Positions 1 through 8,153 of a stretch of 64,000 nt of DNA are shown piece after piece. The stretch spans positions 62,001-126,000 of the forward strand of contig JAKITI010000002.1 in assembly GCA_021648145.1 (NCBI GenBank), in the 5' to 3' direction. The notes under the pieces were generated by a model. That model was not told the origin of the DNA, searched no databases, and was given only the letters and a program-made list of their open reading frames with translations. A program made the translations under genes and the position numbers. The number at the start of each line of letters is the position of its first letter. Position 1 is the stretch's first letter. This DNA comes from Gammaproteobacteria bacterium. Lineage in GTDB: Bacteria > Pseudomonadota > Gammaproteobacteria > JAADGQ01.

Positions 1-178
1 TGCGAGTATTGATCGTGTTAGTAAACCAGGTTTACGGATTTATAAAGGCAAAAGTGAAATTCCTAAAGTGATGTCTGGTTTAGGGGTCGCTATTGTCTCT
101 ACCTCTGGTGGGGTTATGACAGATAAATCTGCTCGTGCTGCCGGTCTCGGTGGTGAAGTTTTGTGTTATGTTTCATAG
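1..178 (+). CDS. rpsH: 30S ribosomal protein S8, C-terminal part (cut by window edge)
   Basis: Reading from base 2 gives an open frame ending at the TAG at 176-178. It carries the typical S8 C-terminus: [13 protein letters not shown], then [15 protein letters not shown], then [13 protein letters not shown]8 binds the central domain of 16S rRNA and, in E. coli, represses the spc operon. The start lies outside the window. It is followed 14 bases later by rplF in the conserved spc operon order. Confidence 0.96.
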   Translation, partial: ASIDRVSKPGLRIYKGKSEIPKVMSGLGVAIVSTSGGVMTDKSARAAGLGGEVLCYVS

Positions 179-192
179 CAGGTAAAAACAAG

Positions 193-723
193 ATGTCCAG
201 AATTGCAAAAAGTCCAGTTAACATCCCTGCCGGTGTTCAAGTGGTATTAAAAGATAGTGAAGTGACTGTTAAAGGCCCTAAAGGCGAGTTAGTTTTTAAT
301 ATTCATCATTCTGTAGATGTTTTGCAGGATGGGAATGTGTTAAAGTTCGCTCCCAAAAATCCTTCATCAGGTTTAGCTATAGTCGCTACAACTCGCTCTT
401 TATTGAATAATATGGTTGTAGGGGTGACATCTGGGTTTGAGAAGAAATTAGAACTGGTTGGGGTTGGTTATCGTGCACAATCTAAAGGAAAGCAGCTGAG
501 TTTGTCTTTAGGTTTTTCTCATCCAGTTGAATATATGATTCCAGAAGGAATTGTTGTTGAAACGCCAAGTCAGACTGAAATTTTGATCAAAGGTTCGGAT
601 AAACAGAAAGTTGGGCAGGTTGCAGCAGATATAAGAAGTTACAGACCGCCTGAGCCATATAAAGGAAAAGGGGTTCGTTATTCAGACGAAACCATTGTTA
701 GAAAAGAAGCCAAGAAAAAATAA
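193..723 (+). CDS. rplF: 50S ribosomal protein L6
   Basis: This 176-residue protein starts MSRIAKSPVNIPAGV, the normal L6 N-terminus. The frame is open further upstream (to 163), but that part overlaps rpsH and does not look like L6, so the ATG at 193 is chosen. The C-terminal L6 signature PEPYKGKGVRY is present near residues 157-167. L6 binds 23S rRNA near the sarcin-ricin loop. It lies between rpsH and rplR, as in most bacterial spc operons. Confidence 0.97.
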   Translation: MSRIAKSPVNIPAGVQVVLKDSEVTVKGPKGELVFNIHHSVDVLQDGNVLKFAPKNPSSGLAIVATTRSLLNNMVVGVTSGFEKKLELVGVGYRAQSKGKQLSLSLGFSHPVEYMIPEGIVVETPSQTEILIKGSDKQKVGQVAADIRSYRPPEPYKGKGVRYSDETIVRKEAKKK

Positions 724-748
724 GCCAAGAGAAAATTAAGGGGTTGTA

Positions 749-1102
749 GTGAATAAGAAAACTTCTCGTATACGCCGGTCTCGCCGAGGGCGCGCTAAAA
801 TAAAAGCGCTTGGCATGCACCGTTTGTGTGTTAATCGTACACCTCGTCATATATATGCCCAAATTATTGCTCCTTCTGGATCAGAGGTGCTGGCATCGGC
901 ATCAAGCCTTGATAAGGACGTGAAAGAAAGCATTTCTTCTGGTGGTAATGTTGATGCGGCAGCATTGATCGGTAAGATCATTGCAGAGCGTGCAAAATCA
1001 GCTGGGATTGAACGTGTTGCGTTTGATCGCTCTGGTTATAGATATCATGGTCGTGTTCAAGCGCTTGCAGAAGCTGCACGTGAGCATGGTTTGAAAATTT
1101 AA
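749..1102 (+). CDS. rplR: 50S ribosomal protein L18
   Basis: This 117-residue protein has the usual length and starts with GTG after an AAGGGG-type ribosome binding site. The N-terminus is very basic ([13 protein letters not shown]) and the C-terminus [20 protein letters not shown] is the family signature. L18 carries 5S rRNA into the central protuberance of the large subunit. It sits 25 bases after rplF and 15 before rpsE. Confidence 0.97.
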   Translation: MNKKTSRIRRSRRGRAKIKALGMHRLCVNRTPRHIYAQIIAPSGSEVLASASSLDKDVKESISSGGNVDAAALIGKIIAERAKSAGIERVAFDRSGYRYHGRVQALAEAAREHGLKI

Positions 1103-1117
1103 AGGGCGTATTAAGTA

Positions 1118-1621
1118 ATGGCGAATGTAAATTCTCAAGTATCCGACGGGCTGGTAGAGAAACTAGTTAATATCAGGCGGGTTGCTAAAGTTGTTAAAGG
1201 TGGTCGTCAATTCGGTTTTTCTGCACTGACTGTGGTTGGTGATGGTGAGGGTCGGGTTGGTATTGGGCGAGGTAAAGCCAGAGAGGTTCCTGCTGCAATT
1301 CAAAAAGCAATGGAAGATGCTCGCCGCAACTTGAAAACAATTAGCCTTAAAGGTAGTACATTGCAATATGCTATTACTGCACACTATGGCGCTACAAAAG
1401 TGTTTATGCAGCCTGCCTCAGAAGGTACTGGAATTATTGCAGGTGGTGCGATGCGTGCAGTCTTTGAGGTGCTCGGTGTTAAAGATGTTCTTGCCAAAAG
1501 TATCGGCTCGACGAGTCAAATAAATGTTGTACGTGCAACAATTCGTGGCTTGGAAGAGATGATGGATGTTGAGTCCGTGGCGCTTAAACGTAATAAATCT
1601 ATTGAAGATATTCTGGAGTAA
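1118..1621 (+). CDS. rpsE: 30S ribosomal protein S5
   Basis: This 167-residue protein matches the normal S5 length. The double-stranded RNA-binding N-domain ends in [20 protein letters not shown], and the S5 C-domain contains [22 protein letters not shown]5 contributes to decoding fidelity and to the mRNA entry channel. It is tightly spaced with rplR and rpmD. Confidence 0.97.
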   Translation: MANVNSQVSDGLVEKLVNIRRVAKVVKGGRQFGFSALTVVGDGEGRVGIGRGKAREVPAAIQKAMEDARRNLKTISLKGSTLQYAITAHYGATKVFMQPASEGTGIIAGGAMRAVFEVLGVKDVLAKSIGSTSQINVVRATIRGLEEMMDVESVALKRNKSIEDILE

Positions 1622-1626
1622 AAGTC

Positions 1627-1812
1627 ATGTCAAAGAATACACTCGGCGTTACGCTGGTTCGTAGCTTGGCTAAACGATTACCTTCTCATAAAGCTTGCGC
1701 TCGTGGCTTAGGGATTCGTCGTATGCATCAAACTGTTGAAGTAGAAGATACCGCTTGTAATCGTGGAATGATTAATAAAATCTCCTATATGCTTAAAATT
1801 GAGGGTAAATAA
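1627..1812 (+). CDS. rpmD: 50S ribosomal protein L30
   Basis: This 61-residue protein has the L30 pattern [18 protein letters not shown] followed by [15 protein letters not shown]. It starts 6 bases after rpsE, and its stop overlaps the rplO start by one base (TAATG), so the two are translationally coupled. It is a small large-subunit protein that binds 23S rRNA. Confidence 0.96.
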   Translation: MSKNTLGVTLVRSLAKRLPSHKACARGLGIRRMHQTVEVEDTACNRGMINKISYMLKIEGK

Positions 1813-2246
1813 TGTACTTAAATACAATCAAGCCAGCATTAGGTAGTAATAAATCTTCCAAACGCGTAGGTCGTGGAATTGGCTCTGGTAGTGGCAAGAC
1901 ATGTGGTCGTGGTCATAAAGGTCAGCGTTCTCGTTCTGGTGGGTTTCATAAGGTTGGTTTTGAAGGTGGTCAAATGCCTTTGCAACGTCGCTTGCCTAAG
2001 TTCGGCTTTACATCGCGAGTAGGTTTTAGTGTTGATGAGGTTTGCCTTCACGAACTTGAGAAGGTTGACGGTGGTGTGGCTGATATTCAATCTCTGAAAA
2101 AAGCTAATATTATTTCAAACAAAATTAAACGTGTAAAAGTCATTCTCTCTGGTGAAATTACAAAACCAGTAGTATTGAGAGGTTTGTCTGTTACCAAAGG
2201 AGCCAGAGCGGCAATTGAAGCGGCTGGCGGGAAGATAGAGGTTTAA
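1812..2246 (+). CDS. rplO: 50S ribosomal protein L15
   Basis: This 144-residue protein has the glycine/arginine-rich L15 N-terminal tail ([20 protein letters not shown]) and the C-terminal [21 protein letters not shown]15 is a late assembly factor of the 50S subunit. It begins in a TAATG overlap with rpmD, and secY begins directly after its stop. Confidence 0.97.
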   Translation: MYLNTIKPALGSNKSSKRVGRGIGSGSGKTCGRGHKGQRSRSGGFHKVGFEGGQMPLQRRLPKFGFTSRVGFSVDEVCLHELEKVDGGVADIQSLKKANIISNKIKRVKVILSGEITKPVVLRGLSVTKGARAAIEAAGGKIEV

Positions 2247-3566
2247 ATGGGAACTGCCTTGCCATCTATGGGAAAAATGACCGAGCTTAGGCGTCGGATA
2301 TTTTTTGTTATTGGTGCGATTTTAGTTTATCGCATAGGTACATTTATTCCCGTTCCAGGAATTGACCCTGTTGCATTGGCTGCTTTGTTTGATCAGCAGC
2401 GTGGTTCAATTCTTGATATGTTTAACATGTTTTCCGGTGGGGCACTTGAGCGAGTTGCAATTTTTGCACTTGGAATCATGCCCTACATATCGGCTTCAAT
2501 TATTATGCAGCTTTTAACAGCTGTTTATCCGAAGTTTGAGCAGTTAAAGAAAGAAGGTGAGTCAGGCCGCAAGAAAATTAGTCAGTACACGCGTTATGGA
2601 ACGGTAGTGCTTGCTACATTTCAGGGAATAGGTATATCTATTGCATTGGAGGGTCAGTCTTATGGTGGAAGCCCTTTAGTTATAGATCCTGGGCTGGCTT
2701 TTCGCTTTATTACAGTCATGACTCTTGTGAGTGGTACGATTTTTTTGATGTGGCTTGGTGAACAAGTGACTGAAAGAGGGATAGGTAATGGTATTTCGAT
2801 TATCATCTTTGCGGGTATAGTCGCAGGGTTGCCTTCAGCGATTGGTGGGACTCTGGAGTTAAGTAGTACGGGCGAAATGAGTGCGTTGTTAGTTATTTTT
2901 CTTTTTGCTTTAGCGTTGGGTGTAACAGGCTTTGTTGTTTTTGTAGAGCGTGGTCAGCGGCGTATTACTGTTAATTATGCAAAGCGCCAACAGGGGCGTA
3001 AAGTATATGGCGGCCATACAAGTCACCTACCTCTAAAAGTAAACATGGCGGGTGTGATACCTCCCATCTTTGCATCTAGCATTATTCTTTTTCCTGCAAC
3101 AATAGCCGGTTGGTTTGGTACTAGTTCAGGAATGGAGTGGCTGCAAGATATTGCTACATTGATGTCCCCAGGTCAGCCCGTTTATGTTTTGGCATATGCT
3201 ACAGCGATTATTTTCTTTTGCTTTTTTTATACGGCTCTAGTTTTTAATCCTAAAGATACTGCGGATAATTTGAAACGTTCAGGTGCTTTTATTCCAGGGA
3301 TACGCCCTGGAGTTCAAACCACACGTTATATTGATACTATCATGACTCGATTGACAACGATCGGTGCAATCTATATTACAGCAGTATGTCTACTTCCTGA
3401 GTTTTTAATTGTTTATTGGAATGTACCATTTTATTTTGGTGGCACGTCTCTTTTGATTATCGTAGTTGTAGTGATGGACTTTATTGCTCAGGTTCAATCA
3501 CATTTGATGTCTCATCAATATGAGGGGCTTATGAAGAAAGCAAATCTTAAGGGCGGTACTAAGTAA
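2247..3566 (+). CDS. secY: Preprotein translocase channel subunit SecY
   Basis: This 439-residue protein has about ten membrane segments and normal SecY length. The N-terminus ([20 protein letters not shown]) and the plug/TM2 region ([18 protein letters not shown]) are recognisable. The segment [19 protein letters not shown] is the second SecY signature. SecY forms the protein-conducting pore with SecE and SecG in the inner membrane and is driven by SecA or the ribosome. It follows rplO with no gap, the standard spc operon position. Confidence 0.98.
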   Translation: MGTALPSMGKMTELRRRIFFVIGAILVYRIGTFIPVPGIDPVALAALFDQQRGSILDMFNMFSGGALERVAIFALGIMPYISASIIMQLLTAVYPKFEQLKKEGESGRKKISQYTRYGTVVLATFQGIGISIALEGQSYGGSPLVIDPGLAFRFITVMTLVSGTIFLMWLGEQVTERGIGNGISIIIFAGIVAGLPSAIGGTLELSSTGEMSALLVIFLFALALGVTGFVVFVERGQRRITVNYAKRQQGRKVYGGHTSHLPLKVNMAGVIPPIFASSIILFPATIAGWFGTSSGMEWLQDIATLMSPGQPVYVLAYATAIIFFCFFYTALVFNPKDTADNLKRSGAFIPGIRPGVQTTRYIDTIMTRLTTIGAIYITAVCLLPEFLIVYWNVPFYFGGTSLLIIVVVVMDFIAQVQSHLMSHQYEGLMKKANLKGGTK

Positions 3567-3634
3567 GCCATTATTTGTTATTACTCGCTCCATTAATTTT
3601 TATTTATTTTTCGAATGTTTAAGGGTCGTGACTC

Positions 3635-3748
3635 ATGAAAGTGCGTGCATCAGTTAAAAAAATGTGTCGAAATTGCAAAGTTGTTCGACGCAAAGGTATT
3701 GTTAGAATAATTTGCAAAGAAGCAAAACATAAGCAGCGTCAAGGTTAA
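3635..3748 (+). CDS. rpmJ: 50S ribosomal protein L36
   Basis: This is a 37-residue protein beginning [21 protein letters not shown]. It has the L36 zinc ligands C11, C14, C27 and H32, so it is the zinc-binding (C+) paralogue. It lies between secY and rpsM, its conserved place. It is too short for most automatic ORF cut-offs. Confidence 0.96.
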   Translation: MKVRASVKKMCRNCKVVRRKGIVRIICKEAKHKQRQG

Positions 3749-3786
3749 TTCTTTTTCGTATTGATTATTAAAGGTTACATATGTAG

Positions 3787-3810
3787 TATTGCCCGTTTTT
3801 TGGTGCAATA
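3787..3810 (+). promoter_or_regulatory. Hairpin in the rpsM leader
   Basis: TATTGC at 3787-3792 pairs with GCAATA at 3805-3810 around a 12-base loop, 23 bases before the rpsM start. In E. coli the alpha operon leader here folds into a pseudoknot bound by S4. This one is much simpler. A regulatory role is only inferred. Confidence 0.3.
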
Positions 3811-3833
3811 TACAAAAGATTGGAGATTTTTGG

Positions 3834-4190
3834 ATGGCTCGTATTGCCGGTATTAACATCCCTACACATAAACACACAGTCATTGCACTGCGTTCTATTT
3901 ATGGTATAGGGTCGACTCGTGCGCAGAGTATATGTGATGTAACTGGCGTTAATCCTGCTAGTAAAGTTAAAGAGTTGACAGATGATCAAGTTTCTAGTCT
4001 ACGTGATGAAGTCGCCAAGTTTTTGGTGGAGGGTGACCTACGTCGGGAAGTTTCCATGAATATTAAACGATTAATGGATCTTGGTTGCTATCGAGGACTG
4101 CGTCATCGTCGTGGTTTACCATTGCGAGGTCAACGTACTCGTACGAATGCTCGTACTCGTAAAGGGCCGCGTAAACCCATTAAGAGATAG
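3834..4190 (+). CDS. rpsM: 30S ribosomal protein S13
   Basis: This 118-residue protein equals the E. coli S13 length when started at the ATG at 3834 ([14 protein letters not shown]), which has TTGGAG just upstream. The frame runs further upstream (to 3789), but that part is not S13. The basic C-terminal tail ([20 protein letters not shown], then KGPRK) is typical. S13 contacts the P-site tRNA and the B1 inter-subunit bridges. It is the first gene of the alpha operon. Confidence 0.97.
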   Translation: MARIAGINIPTHKHTVIALRSIYGIGSTRAQSICDVTGVNPASKVKELTDDQVSSLRDEVAKFLVEGDLRREVSMNIKRLMDLGCYRGLRHRRGLPLRGQRTRTNARTRKGPRKPIKR

Positions 4191-4257
4191 GCGTAGTCGT
4201 CTTAAAAGTTTTATAAGTTTTTCATTAATATTGTTTGTTTGATATAGGTAAAGAGTT

Positions 4258-4650
4258 ATGGCAAAAGCCACTTCAAGTCGGTCTAAAAAGAAGGTGAAAA
4301 GGAATGTTGCTGATGGTATAGCGCACATCCACGCGACATTTAATAATACCATAGTAACAATTACTGATCGTCAGGGTAATGCGCTGTCGTGGGCTACTGC
4401 GGGTGGTTGTGGTTTTAGAGGCTCACGTAAGAGTACTCCATTTGCTGCACAGGTTGCTGCTGAAAAAGCAGCGATTGCCGCGAAAGAGTGTGGTATGAAA
4501 AACCTTGATGTTATGGTTAAAGGTCCTGGGCCAGGTCGTGATTCAGCTGTGCGTTCGCTTAATGCTGCAGGCTTTAATATTGGCAGTATTAATGATGTGA
4601 CTCCGATCCCACATAATGGATGTCGACCACCCAAAAAACGTAGAGTATAG
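4258..4650 (+). CDS. rpsK: 30S ribosomal protein S11
   Basis: This 130-residue protein has the S11 motifs [37 protein letters not shown] and the C-terminal end [12 protein letters not shown]11 lies on the 30S platform near the mRNA exit. In most gammaproteobacteria rpsD follows directly. Here the next gene is rpoA, only 76 bases downstream. Confidence 0.97.
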   Translation: MAKATSSRSKKKVKRNVADGIAHIHATFNNTIVTITDRQGNALSWATAGGCGFRGSRKSTPFAAQVAAEKAAIAAKECGMKNLDVMVKGPGPGRDSAVRSLNAAGFNIGSINDVTPIPHNGCRPPKKRRV

Positions 4651-4726
4651 TTTACGAGTTTGATATATAGAGTTCTCTCTTTATATTATTTATTGGAATA
4701 AATTTTCACTTTGATGAGGCATTTTC

Positions 4727-5710
4727 ATGCAGAGCTCAGTGTCAGATTTTCTTAGGCCTAACGTAGTCGATGTTAAGGTTAAAGATAAATATCACGCTAA
4801 AATTACACTTGAACCACTTGAACGTGGTTTTGGTTATACATTAGGTAACGCTCTTAGGCGGATATTACTGTCATCTATGCACGGTTGTGCTGTGACAGAA
4901 GTAGAAATCGAAGGTGTTTTACATGAATACACTGCAAAAGAAGGTGTTCAAGAAGATACTATTGATATTCTTCTTAACTTAAAGTGCCTTTCTATTCGTA
5001 TGCATGGACGTGATGAGATTGAATTGACTCTTTCTAAAAAAGGGGAGGGTTCTGTTTTGGCTGGTGATATTGAATTGCCACACGATGTTGAAATCATCAA
5101 TCCTGAACTTGTGATTGCTCGCCTTACTAAGGAAGGCGAGCTCAATATGAAGTTAAAAGTTGAGCGTGGTCGTGGATATCGGGCTAGTAATATTATTACT
5201 ACAGATGAAGAGTCTAGTCAGAAATTAGGAAAGCTTCCTTTGGATGCAACCTTTGCACCTATTAAAAAAGTGAGCTATGTGGTTGAAAGTACTCGTGTTG
5301 ATCAGCGTACTGATTTAGATAAATTGATTATTGACATTGAAACTAATGGCAGTATTGACCCCGAAGAAGCGATTAGGCAATCTGCTTCCATTCTTCATGA
5401 GCAATTGTCAGCATTTGTTGATTTGAAAGTTCAGCCTGAAGAAGAGCCAGAAGTTGAACAATCCGAGGTTGATCAAACACTATTGAGATCAATAGATGAC
5501 CTTGAGTTAACGGTACGTTCAGCAAATTGTTTGAAAGCAGAAAATATTTTTTATATCGGTGATCTGATTCAGCGAACTGAAGTTGAACTGCTTAAAACAC
5601 CTAATCTTGGAAAAAAATCACTTACAGAGATTAAAGATGTTTTAGCAAGGCATGAGCTATCCTTGGGGATGCGCTTAGAAAATTGGCCACCTGCTGGTTT
5701 ATACGATTAA
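4727..5710 (+). CDS. rpoA: DNA-directed RNA polymerase alpha subunit
   Basis: This 327-residue protein (E. coli 329) has the N-terminal dimerisation domain with [20 protein letters not shown] at about 33-52. A charged linker ([13 protein letters not shown]) follows at about 240-253. The C-terminal domain, with the [12 protein letters not shown] and [12 protein letters not shown] helices, binds UP elements and activators. The gene follows rpsK directly because rpsD is absent, and it is followed by an unusually long 181-base gap before rplQ. Confidence 0.98.
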   Translation: MQSSVSDFLRPNVVDVKVKDKYHAKITLEPLERGFGYTLGNALRRILLSSMHGCAVTEVEIEGVLHEYTAKEGVQEDTIDILLNLKCLSIRMHGRDEIELTLSKKGEGSVLAGDIELPHDVEIINPELVIARLTKEGELNMKLKVERGRGYRASNIITTDEESSQKLGKLPLDATFAPIKKVSYVVESTRVDQRTDLDKLIIDIETNGSIDPEEAIRQSASILHEQLSAFVDLKVQPEEEPEVEQSEVDQTLLRSIDDLELTVRSANCLKAENIFYIGDLIQRTEVELLKTPNLGKKSLTEIKDVLARHELSLGMRLENWPPAGLYD

Positions 5711-5763
5711 TTAAATTTTGAAATTCAGCATTAATATGTAACTGTTCAGGTTGCCTCTAAAAG

Positions 5764-5780
5764 TCGCCAGTTCAAGGCGA
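5764..5780 (+). other. Small inverted repeat in the long rpoA-rplQ spacer
   Basis: TCGCC and GGCGA flank a 7-base loop inside the 181-base rpoA-rplQ interval, which otherwise shows no convincing ORF. It may be part of a dispersed repeat or an RNA-processing hairpin. No second copy was noticed in this window. Confidence 0.3.
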
Positions 5781-5891
5781 AAAATGTGAATTTACAGATG
5801 TGGTGTAAACGATCATTTTTTAACGCAGAAATGGCGGATTTCAGGGGTGATATGAATATTTACGGAACTAGAAGATAAGAAGGGTATATCG

Positions 5892-6272
5892 ATGCGACAT
5901 CGGAAAAGTGCTCGGCAGTTAGGCCGAAATAGTAGCCATAGAAAAGCTATGTACAAAAATATGGCTGTTTCTATTATGCAGCATGAAATGATTAAAACAA
6001 CTTTACCAAAAGCAAAAGAGCTTCGTCGTGTTGTTGAGCCATTGATTACAATGGCCAAAGAAGATAATGTTGCAAAAAGAAGGTTAGCTTTCTCTCGTTT
6101 AAGAGATAAAGAAATAGTAGCCAAGCTTTTCAACGAGTTGGGGCCTCGTTATAAAGATCGGCCTGGGGGTTATTTAAGAATCTTGAAATGTGGGTATCGA
6201 GCTGGAGATAAAGCACCGATGGCCATAGTGGAGCTGGTAGACAGGCCAGTTGCTGAAGTAGCAGAAGAGTAA
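5892..6272 (+). CDS. rplQ: 50S ribosomal protein L17
   Basis: This 126-residue protein starts [20 protein letters not shown], the highly conserved L17 N-terminus, and has [20 protein letters not shown] near residues 82-101. L17 lies close to the polypeptide exit tunnel. It is the last gene of the alpha operon and is followed at once by a strong intrinsic terminator. Confidence 0.97.
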   Translation: MRHRKSARQLGRNSSHRKAMYKNMAVSIMQHEMIKTTLPKAKELRRVVEPLITMAKEDNVAKRRLAFSRLRDKEIVAKLFNELGPRYKDRPGGYLRILKCGYRAGDKAPMAIVELVDRPVAEVAEE

Positions 6273-6273
6273 T

Positions 6274-6300
6274 AAAAAAACGGGCACCGCCCGTTTTTTT
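6274..6300 (+). terminator. Intrinsic terminator of the alpha operon
   Basis: A run of A residues is followed by CGGGC-ACC-GCCCG (6281-6293) and seven T residues (6294-6300). The A and T runs extend the stem. It begins right after the rplQ stop and ends exactly at the base before the xerD ATG. Confidence 0.93.
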
Positions 6301-7185
6301 ATGTCAGTAATGCTAAGTAATTTTTTGGAGATGCTCTGGCTGGAGTGTGGTTTGAGTGAAAATACGATAGATTCCTATCATTCAGATCTAAGGTCTTTTT
6401 CAGGCTGGCTTGAAAAAAAAGGAACTGCAATTGAATATGCAGATAAAGCGACTTTACTGAGCTATTTAAATGAATGTCTAAAATGCGGAAAGAGTGCTCG
6501 TAGTACTGCGCGACTCATCACAACTCTTCGACGTTTCTATCAATATTTATTACGAGAGTCTGTGATTACTACAGACCCAAGTCTGCATCTTGTTTTGCCA
6601 AAAATAAGTCCGTTATTACCTAAGGTTTTGACAGAACAAGAAGTAGAAAAATTACTTGCGGCTCCAGATGAACATGACTTAATCGGCATAAGGGATCAAG
6701 CAATGATTGAGTTGATGTATGCGGGTGGTTTACGTGTGACAGAGCTTGTAACGCTGAATGTTGCTAATTGTAATTTACATCAAGGAGTTTTGCGTATTAA
6801 TGGTAAAGGAGCCAAAGAACGTCTTGTGCCGATTGGTGAAGAGGCGGTTAATCGTGTTGACCACTATCTCAAAGAAGTACGCCCACAATTATTAAAGAAA
6901 AATAGATCGGAAAATATTTTTGTGACAAAACGTGGAACCCGTGTATCGCGCCAAGAATTTTGGGTCTTAATTAAAAATTATGCACTGCAAGCGGGTATCT
7001 CTAAAACAATATCACCACATACACTGCGTCATAGTTTTGCGACTCATCTATTGAATCACGGTGCAGATTTGCGTGTGTTGCAGATGTTGCTTGGGCATAG
7101 TACGCTTTCAACGACACAGATTTATACACATATTTCCAGTGAACGTATAAAAAAATTTTATGTCCAACATCATCCGCGCGGCTAA
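6301..7185 (+). CDS. xerD: Site-specific tyrosine recombinase XerD
   Basis: This 294-residue protein resembles E. coli XerD along its length, from NFLEMLWLECGLSENTIDSY to the terminal QHHPRG. The catalytic residues are R145 (GGLRVTEL), H240 and R243 (SPHTLRHSF), H266 (LLGHSTLS) and nucleophile Y275 (TQIYTHI). With XerC it resolves chromosome dimers at dif under FtsK control. The followed-by-dsbC order is the usual gammaproteobacterial one, so this is the housekeeping enzyme and not an integron or phage integrase. The ATG at 6301 abuts the T run of the terminator and has no ribosome binding site; an ATG at 6310 is the alternative. Confidence 0.95.
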   Translation: MSVMLSNFLEMLWLECGLSENTIDSYHSDLRSFSGWLEKKGTAIEYADKATLLSYLNECLKCGKSARSTARLITTLRRFYQYLLRESVITTDPSLHLVLPKISPLLPKVLTEQEVEKLLAAPDEHDLIGIRDQAMIELMYAGGLRVTELVTLNVANCNLHQGVLRINGKGAKERLVPIGEEAVNRVDHYLKEVRPQLLKKNRSENIFVTKRGTRVSRQEFWVLIKNYALQAGISKTISPHTLRHSFATHLLNHGADLRVLQMLLGHSTLSTTQIYTHISSERIKKFYVQHHPRG

Positions 7186-7210
7186 TAAATATAAACGAAG
7201 AGAGAGTGCT

Positions 7211-7954
7211 ATGTATAAACAGCTTTTGAGTTGCCTGATTATTTTTTCACTTGTTGCTGGGTCATCAATACTTTTTGCAGCAGAAACAAACGAAATAAAA
7301 AAAATTAACAGCGCTCTGAATAAATTTTCACCTGGTTTGAGTGCTGATGCTATTACAGAATCCCCAGTTTCAGGAATTTATGAAGTCGAGGTCGGCTCTG
7401 AAATAATGTACATTTCCGGCGATGGAAACTTTATGTTTCAAGGTGATTTGATTGATCTAAATCAAATGAGTAATTTGACAGAAACTCGTCGTGAAAAGTC
7501 CAGAGCTAAATTAATTGCTAACATAAAAGAAGATGAGATGATTATTTTCGCGCCTGAAAAAACCAAGCATACGGTCACTATTTTTACAGATATTGATTGT
7601 GGTTATTGCCGAAAGCTGCATAGAGAGATGGATGATTATAATAAATTGGGTATTGCTGTCCGTTATCTGGCCTACCCTCGCTCTGGCGTAGGGACTGAAT
7701 CTTATTTGAAATCTGTTACTGTCTGGTGTGCTGATGATCGTAAATCAGCAATGACAGCTGCAAAATTAGGTAAAAAACTTGAAACTAATAACTGTGACAA
7801 TCACCCAGTGAAAAAGCACATGGAATTAGGAGAGGTGGTCGGTGTGCGTGGTACACCAAGTATGGTTTTATCTGATGGGACTTTTATTCCAGGTTATGTA
7901 CCTGCCGAGCGGTTATATAAAGTATTGGAAATGAGTGCAGCTGCTGTTAAATAA
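7211..7954 (+). CDS. dsbC: Periplasmic thiol:disulfide isomerase DsbC
   Basis: This 247-residue protein starts at the ATG at 7211, behind GAAGAGAGAG. The frame continues upstream into xerD, but only this start gives a signal peptide (hydrophobic core about 5-22, likely cut near FA-AET). An N-terminal dimerisation domain is followed by a thioredoxin fold with the CGYC active site (C130, C133) and the cis-proline loop RGTPSMVL. A second cysteine pair (WCADD, NNCDNH) fits the structural disulfide of DsbC. It repairs wrong disulfides and is kept reduced by DsbD. It lies 25 bases after xerD. Confidence 0.95.
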   Translation: MYKQLLSCLIIFSLVAGSSILFAAETNEIKKINSALNKFSPGLSADAITESPVSGIYEVEVGSEIMYISGDGNFMFQGDLIDLNQMSNLTETRREKSRAKLIANIKEDEMIIFAPEKTKHTVTIFTDIDCGYCRKLHREMDDYNKLGIAVRYLAYPRSGVGTESYLKSVTVWCADDRKSAMTAAKLGKKLETNNCDNHPVKKHMELGEVVGVRGTPSMVLSDGTFIPGYVPAERLYKVLEMSAAAVK

Positions 7955-7985
7955 AACTTCTTACCGAAAATCTACTTAATAACAG

Positions 7986-8023
7986 TCTCGCTGCAGCTTG
8001 TTTTCACTGCAGTGAGATTTTTT
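7986..8023 (+). terminator. Intrinsic terminator after dsbC
   Basis: An 11-base stem (7986-7996 with 8007-8017, one G-U pair) encloses a 10-base loop and is followed by TTTTTT. It separates xerD-dsbC from the chemosensory operon. Confidence 0.88.
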
Positions 8024-8153
8024 ATGCCGCGTCATTTAAATTCCCTCTTGTTCTATCACCTGTATAAAGCTTAAAGAAAATGAGCGACTTGCCGCTCTAT
8101 GCCTTGATAATTTAATTTTAATCTACACCAAGGATAGGAGTGCAATAGGCTTT

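Noticed and set aside
6301-7185. Tyrosine recombinase as evidence of an integrated element
   Set aside because: The sequence and dsbC neighbour fit chromosomal XerD; no attachment site, tRNA or cargo genes are present.
8040-8153. Sigma-28 flagellar promoter before the chemosensory operon
   Set aside because: TAAAGCTT is present, but a GCCG-like box follows after about 18 bases instead of about 11, so the spacing is wrong.
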